This document shows positions 5,808 to 6,719 of a stretch of 6,719 bases of DNA, piece by piece. The stretch's first letter is position 1. Every line of letters starts with the position of its first letter. The notes below the pieces were generated by a model. It ran no database searches, was not told the origin of the DNA, and saw only the letters and a list, made by a program, of their open reading frames with translations. A program made the translations under genes and the position numbers. Source of the stretch: Thermococcus sp. (GTDB taxonomy: Archaea > Methanobacteriota_B > Thermococci > Thermococcales > Thermococcaceae); assembly GCA_027035445.1 (NCBI GenBank), contig JALVUT010000355.1:1-6719 (forward strand), in the 5' to 3' direction.

Positions 5808-6544
5808 TGCCCCCACCTCGCAAATGTCTTGAACCTCCTCCTGATGTACTCGTCGTCGTAGCCCTTTTCCCTGAGGATATCGTACTCGCTCGCGGGGTTT
5901 ATGTCCCCCGGAAGCGGCCCTCTGCAACCTATACAACCCAGGCCGGAGCGTACGCAGGCCGCGCTGCAACCTCCAAGGGTTATCGGGCCGAGACACGGGA
6001 GGCCCTTCTTGATCAGAACGCACTCGTACTCGTTGAGCTTGCACTCCACGCAGACAGGGTAGTCGGGCCTTACTGGGTCAATGCCCTTTGCAATATCTAT
6101 CAGTGCCTGATACAGCTCTTCCTTGTTGTACGGACAGCCCGGCATCGCAAGATCCACGGCCACGTATTCCACAACGGCCTTTGAGTCGAGGGCCCGCATG
6201 GGATTTCCCTCGTAGCCGTAAACGGCCCTCAGTTTTTCCTTGAGGGTTCTGTTGGCTCCACCCTGTACCCCTCCGTGGGTTGCACAGGTTCCGAGTGCTA
6301 TAAGGTAGTCCGACCGGTTCCTGGCCTCCCTCAGCAGTTCCAGATCCAACTGGGTGGATACGCTTCCCGAGATCAGTCCGACATCGTAACGGCCTTCCTC
6401 CCTGTTGCTTGAGGCCATCCGGAACTCCCCGATTTCGTACAGTTCAAGCAGGTCGAAGAGTCTTTCATAAAGAAAAAGCACATTTAGAGAACAGCCCCCA
6501 CATCCAGTAAGCTCAAAAACCCCGAGTCTGAGCTTCTCCATCAT
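5804..6544 (-). CDS. shyD: Cytosolic NiFe hydrogenase (sulfhydrogenase II type), delta/small subunit
   Basis: This 246-aa electron-transfer subunit docks on alpha. Its N-terminal part is the usual small-subunit flavodoxin-like domain with a proximal 4Fe-4S cluster held by C15-GG-C18, C87 in [10 protein letters not shown], and C137 in MPGCPYN. The C-terminal part carries eight further cysteines (C165, C168, C175, C184, C193, C197, C204, C207), enough for two more 4Fe-4S clusters. Twelve in all fits the three-cluster delta subunits of group 3b enzymes. There is no twin-arginine signal peptide, so it is cytosolic. ATG 6544 overlaps the gamma stop (ATGA) and AGGGGGCTGAT precedes it; a second ATG follows at once at 6541. 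A longer frame up to 6646 overlaps gamma and has no support. It overlaps alpha by 4 bases, so the subunits are probably made in balanced amounts. Confidence 0.92.
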   Translation of the reverse strand: MMEKLRLGVFELTGCGGCSLNVLFLYERLFDLLELYEIGEFRMASSNREEGRYDVGLISGSVSTQLDLELLREARNRSDYLIALGTCATHGGVQGGANRTLKEKLRAVYGYEGNPMRALDSKAVVEYVAVDLAMPGCPYNKEELYQALIDIAKGIDPVRPDYPVCVECKLNEYECVLIKKGLPCLGPITLGGCSAACVRSGLGCIGCRGPLPGDINPASEYDILREKGYDDEYIRRRFKTFARWGQ

Positions 6545-6719
6545 ATCAGCCCCCTGGTAGAGAGTGCGTCCCAGTACGTGAAGACGGGCCCATCCCTGCA
6601 GACGTACTTCATTGAGGTGCTCGTTCCGACCACGCAGTGGCCGCACTTTCCGATTCCGCAGCGCATCCTCCTCTCCAGCGTCATGTATATCCTCCCCGGA
6701 GAGAGCTTTCTGTTGAGGA
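6541..6719 (-). CDS. shyC: Cytosolic NiFe hydrogenase gamma subunit (flavoprotein, 2Fe-2S), C-terminal fragment
   Basis: Only the last 58 residues are in the window; the N-terminal part lies beyond the right edge. The segment has the 2Fe-2S cysteine set C-GIGK-C-GH-C followed by a fourth Cys in KYVCRDGP, and ends in [13 protein letters not shown]. This is the C-terminus of the FAD/NAD(P)-binding subunit of Thermococcales sulfhydrogenases, related to PyrK and ferredoxin-NADP reductases. The subunit is expected to take electrons from NAD(P)H by way of FAD. Its stop overlaps the delta start. In P. furiosus the beta subunit gene precedes gamma, so it is expected to the right of the window. Confidence 0.88.
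   Translation of the reverse strand, partial: LNRKLSPGRIYMTLERRMRCGIGKCGHCVVGTSTSMKYVCRDGPVFTYWDALSTRGLI

Noticed and set aside
1..6719. CRISPR arrays, tRNA or rRNA genes.
   Set aside because: No regularly spaced repeats and no tRNA-like or rRNA-like segments were noticed. The non-coding gaps are 223 bases or shorter.

Overview
The window looks like chromosomal DNA from a hyperthermophilic euryarchaeon of the Thermococcales (Thermococcus or Pyrococcus type). The reasons are a cytosolic group 3b NiFe (sulf)hydrogenase operon in the order gamma-delta-alpha, a DUF257 protein (a family I know essentially from Pyrococcus/Thermococcus), GGTGAT-type ribosome binding sites, and TTTAAA-like archaeal promoter boxes. 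The order on the left matches no textbook cluster I recognise.

Left part (about 1-2,780), AT-richer. Two operons diverge from a 223-bp intergenic region (1012-1234). Leftward: a two-HTH protein with a transposase/integrase-like C-terminal half whose catalytic acidic residues appear lost. Two bases later comes a Roadblock/LC7-like protein that runs off the left edge. Rightward: a 160-aa protein of unknown function (perhaps V4R/HNOB-like), a clear Roadblock/LC7 protein, and a protein with two DUF2226/DUF4388 (PATAN-like) units. Roadblock and PATAN-type domains are typical of small-GTPase control modules, but no GTPase is encoded in the window. This part has the most claim to be an undescribed system.

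Middle (2774-2927). A short region between convergent operons holds a weak T-rich termination signal and two very short ORFs that I do not call genes.

Right part (2928-6719), GC-richer, all on the minus strand. In transcription order: the C-terminal end of the hydrogenase gamma (flavoprotein/2Fe-2S) subunit, the complete delta subunit (12 cysteines for three 4Fe-4S clusters), and the complete alpha subunit (NiFe site, RxCxxC and DPCxxCxxH). These are joined by two ATGA stop/start overlaps. The set resembles P. furiosus sulfhydrogenase II (shyBCDA), with beta expected further right outside the window. After a weak terminator come a DUF257 gene, probably with its own promoter, and a TatD-like metal-dependent hydrolase 13 bases after it.

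Electrons from NAD(P)H should pass from the gamma flavin and Fe-S centres through delta to the NiFe site of alpha, to make H2 or reduce polysulfide. Nothing in the sequence links the DUF257 and TatD proteins to the hydrogenase beyond being next to it.
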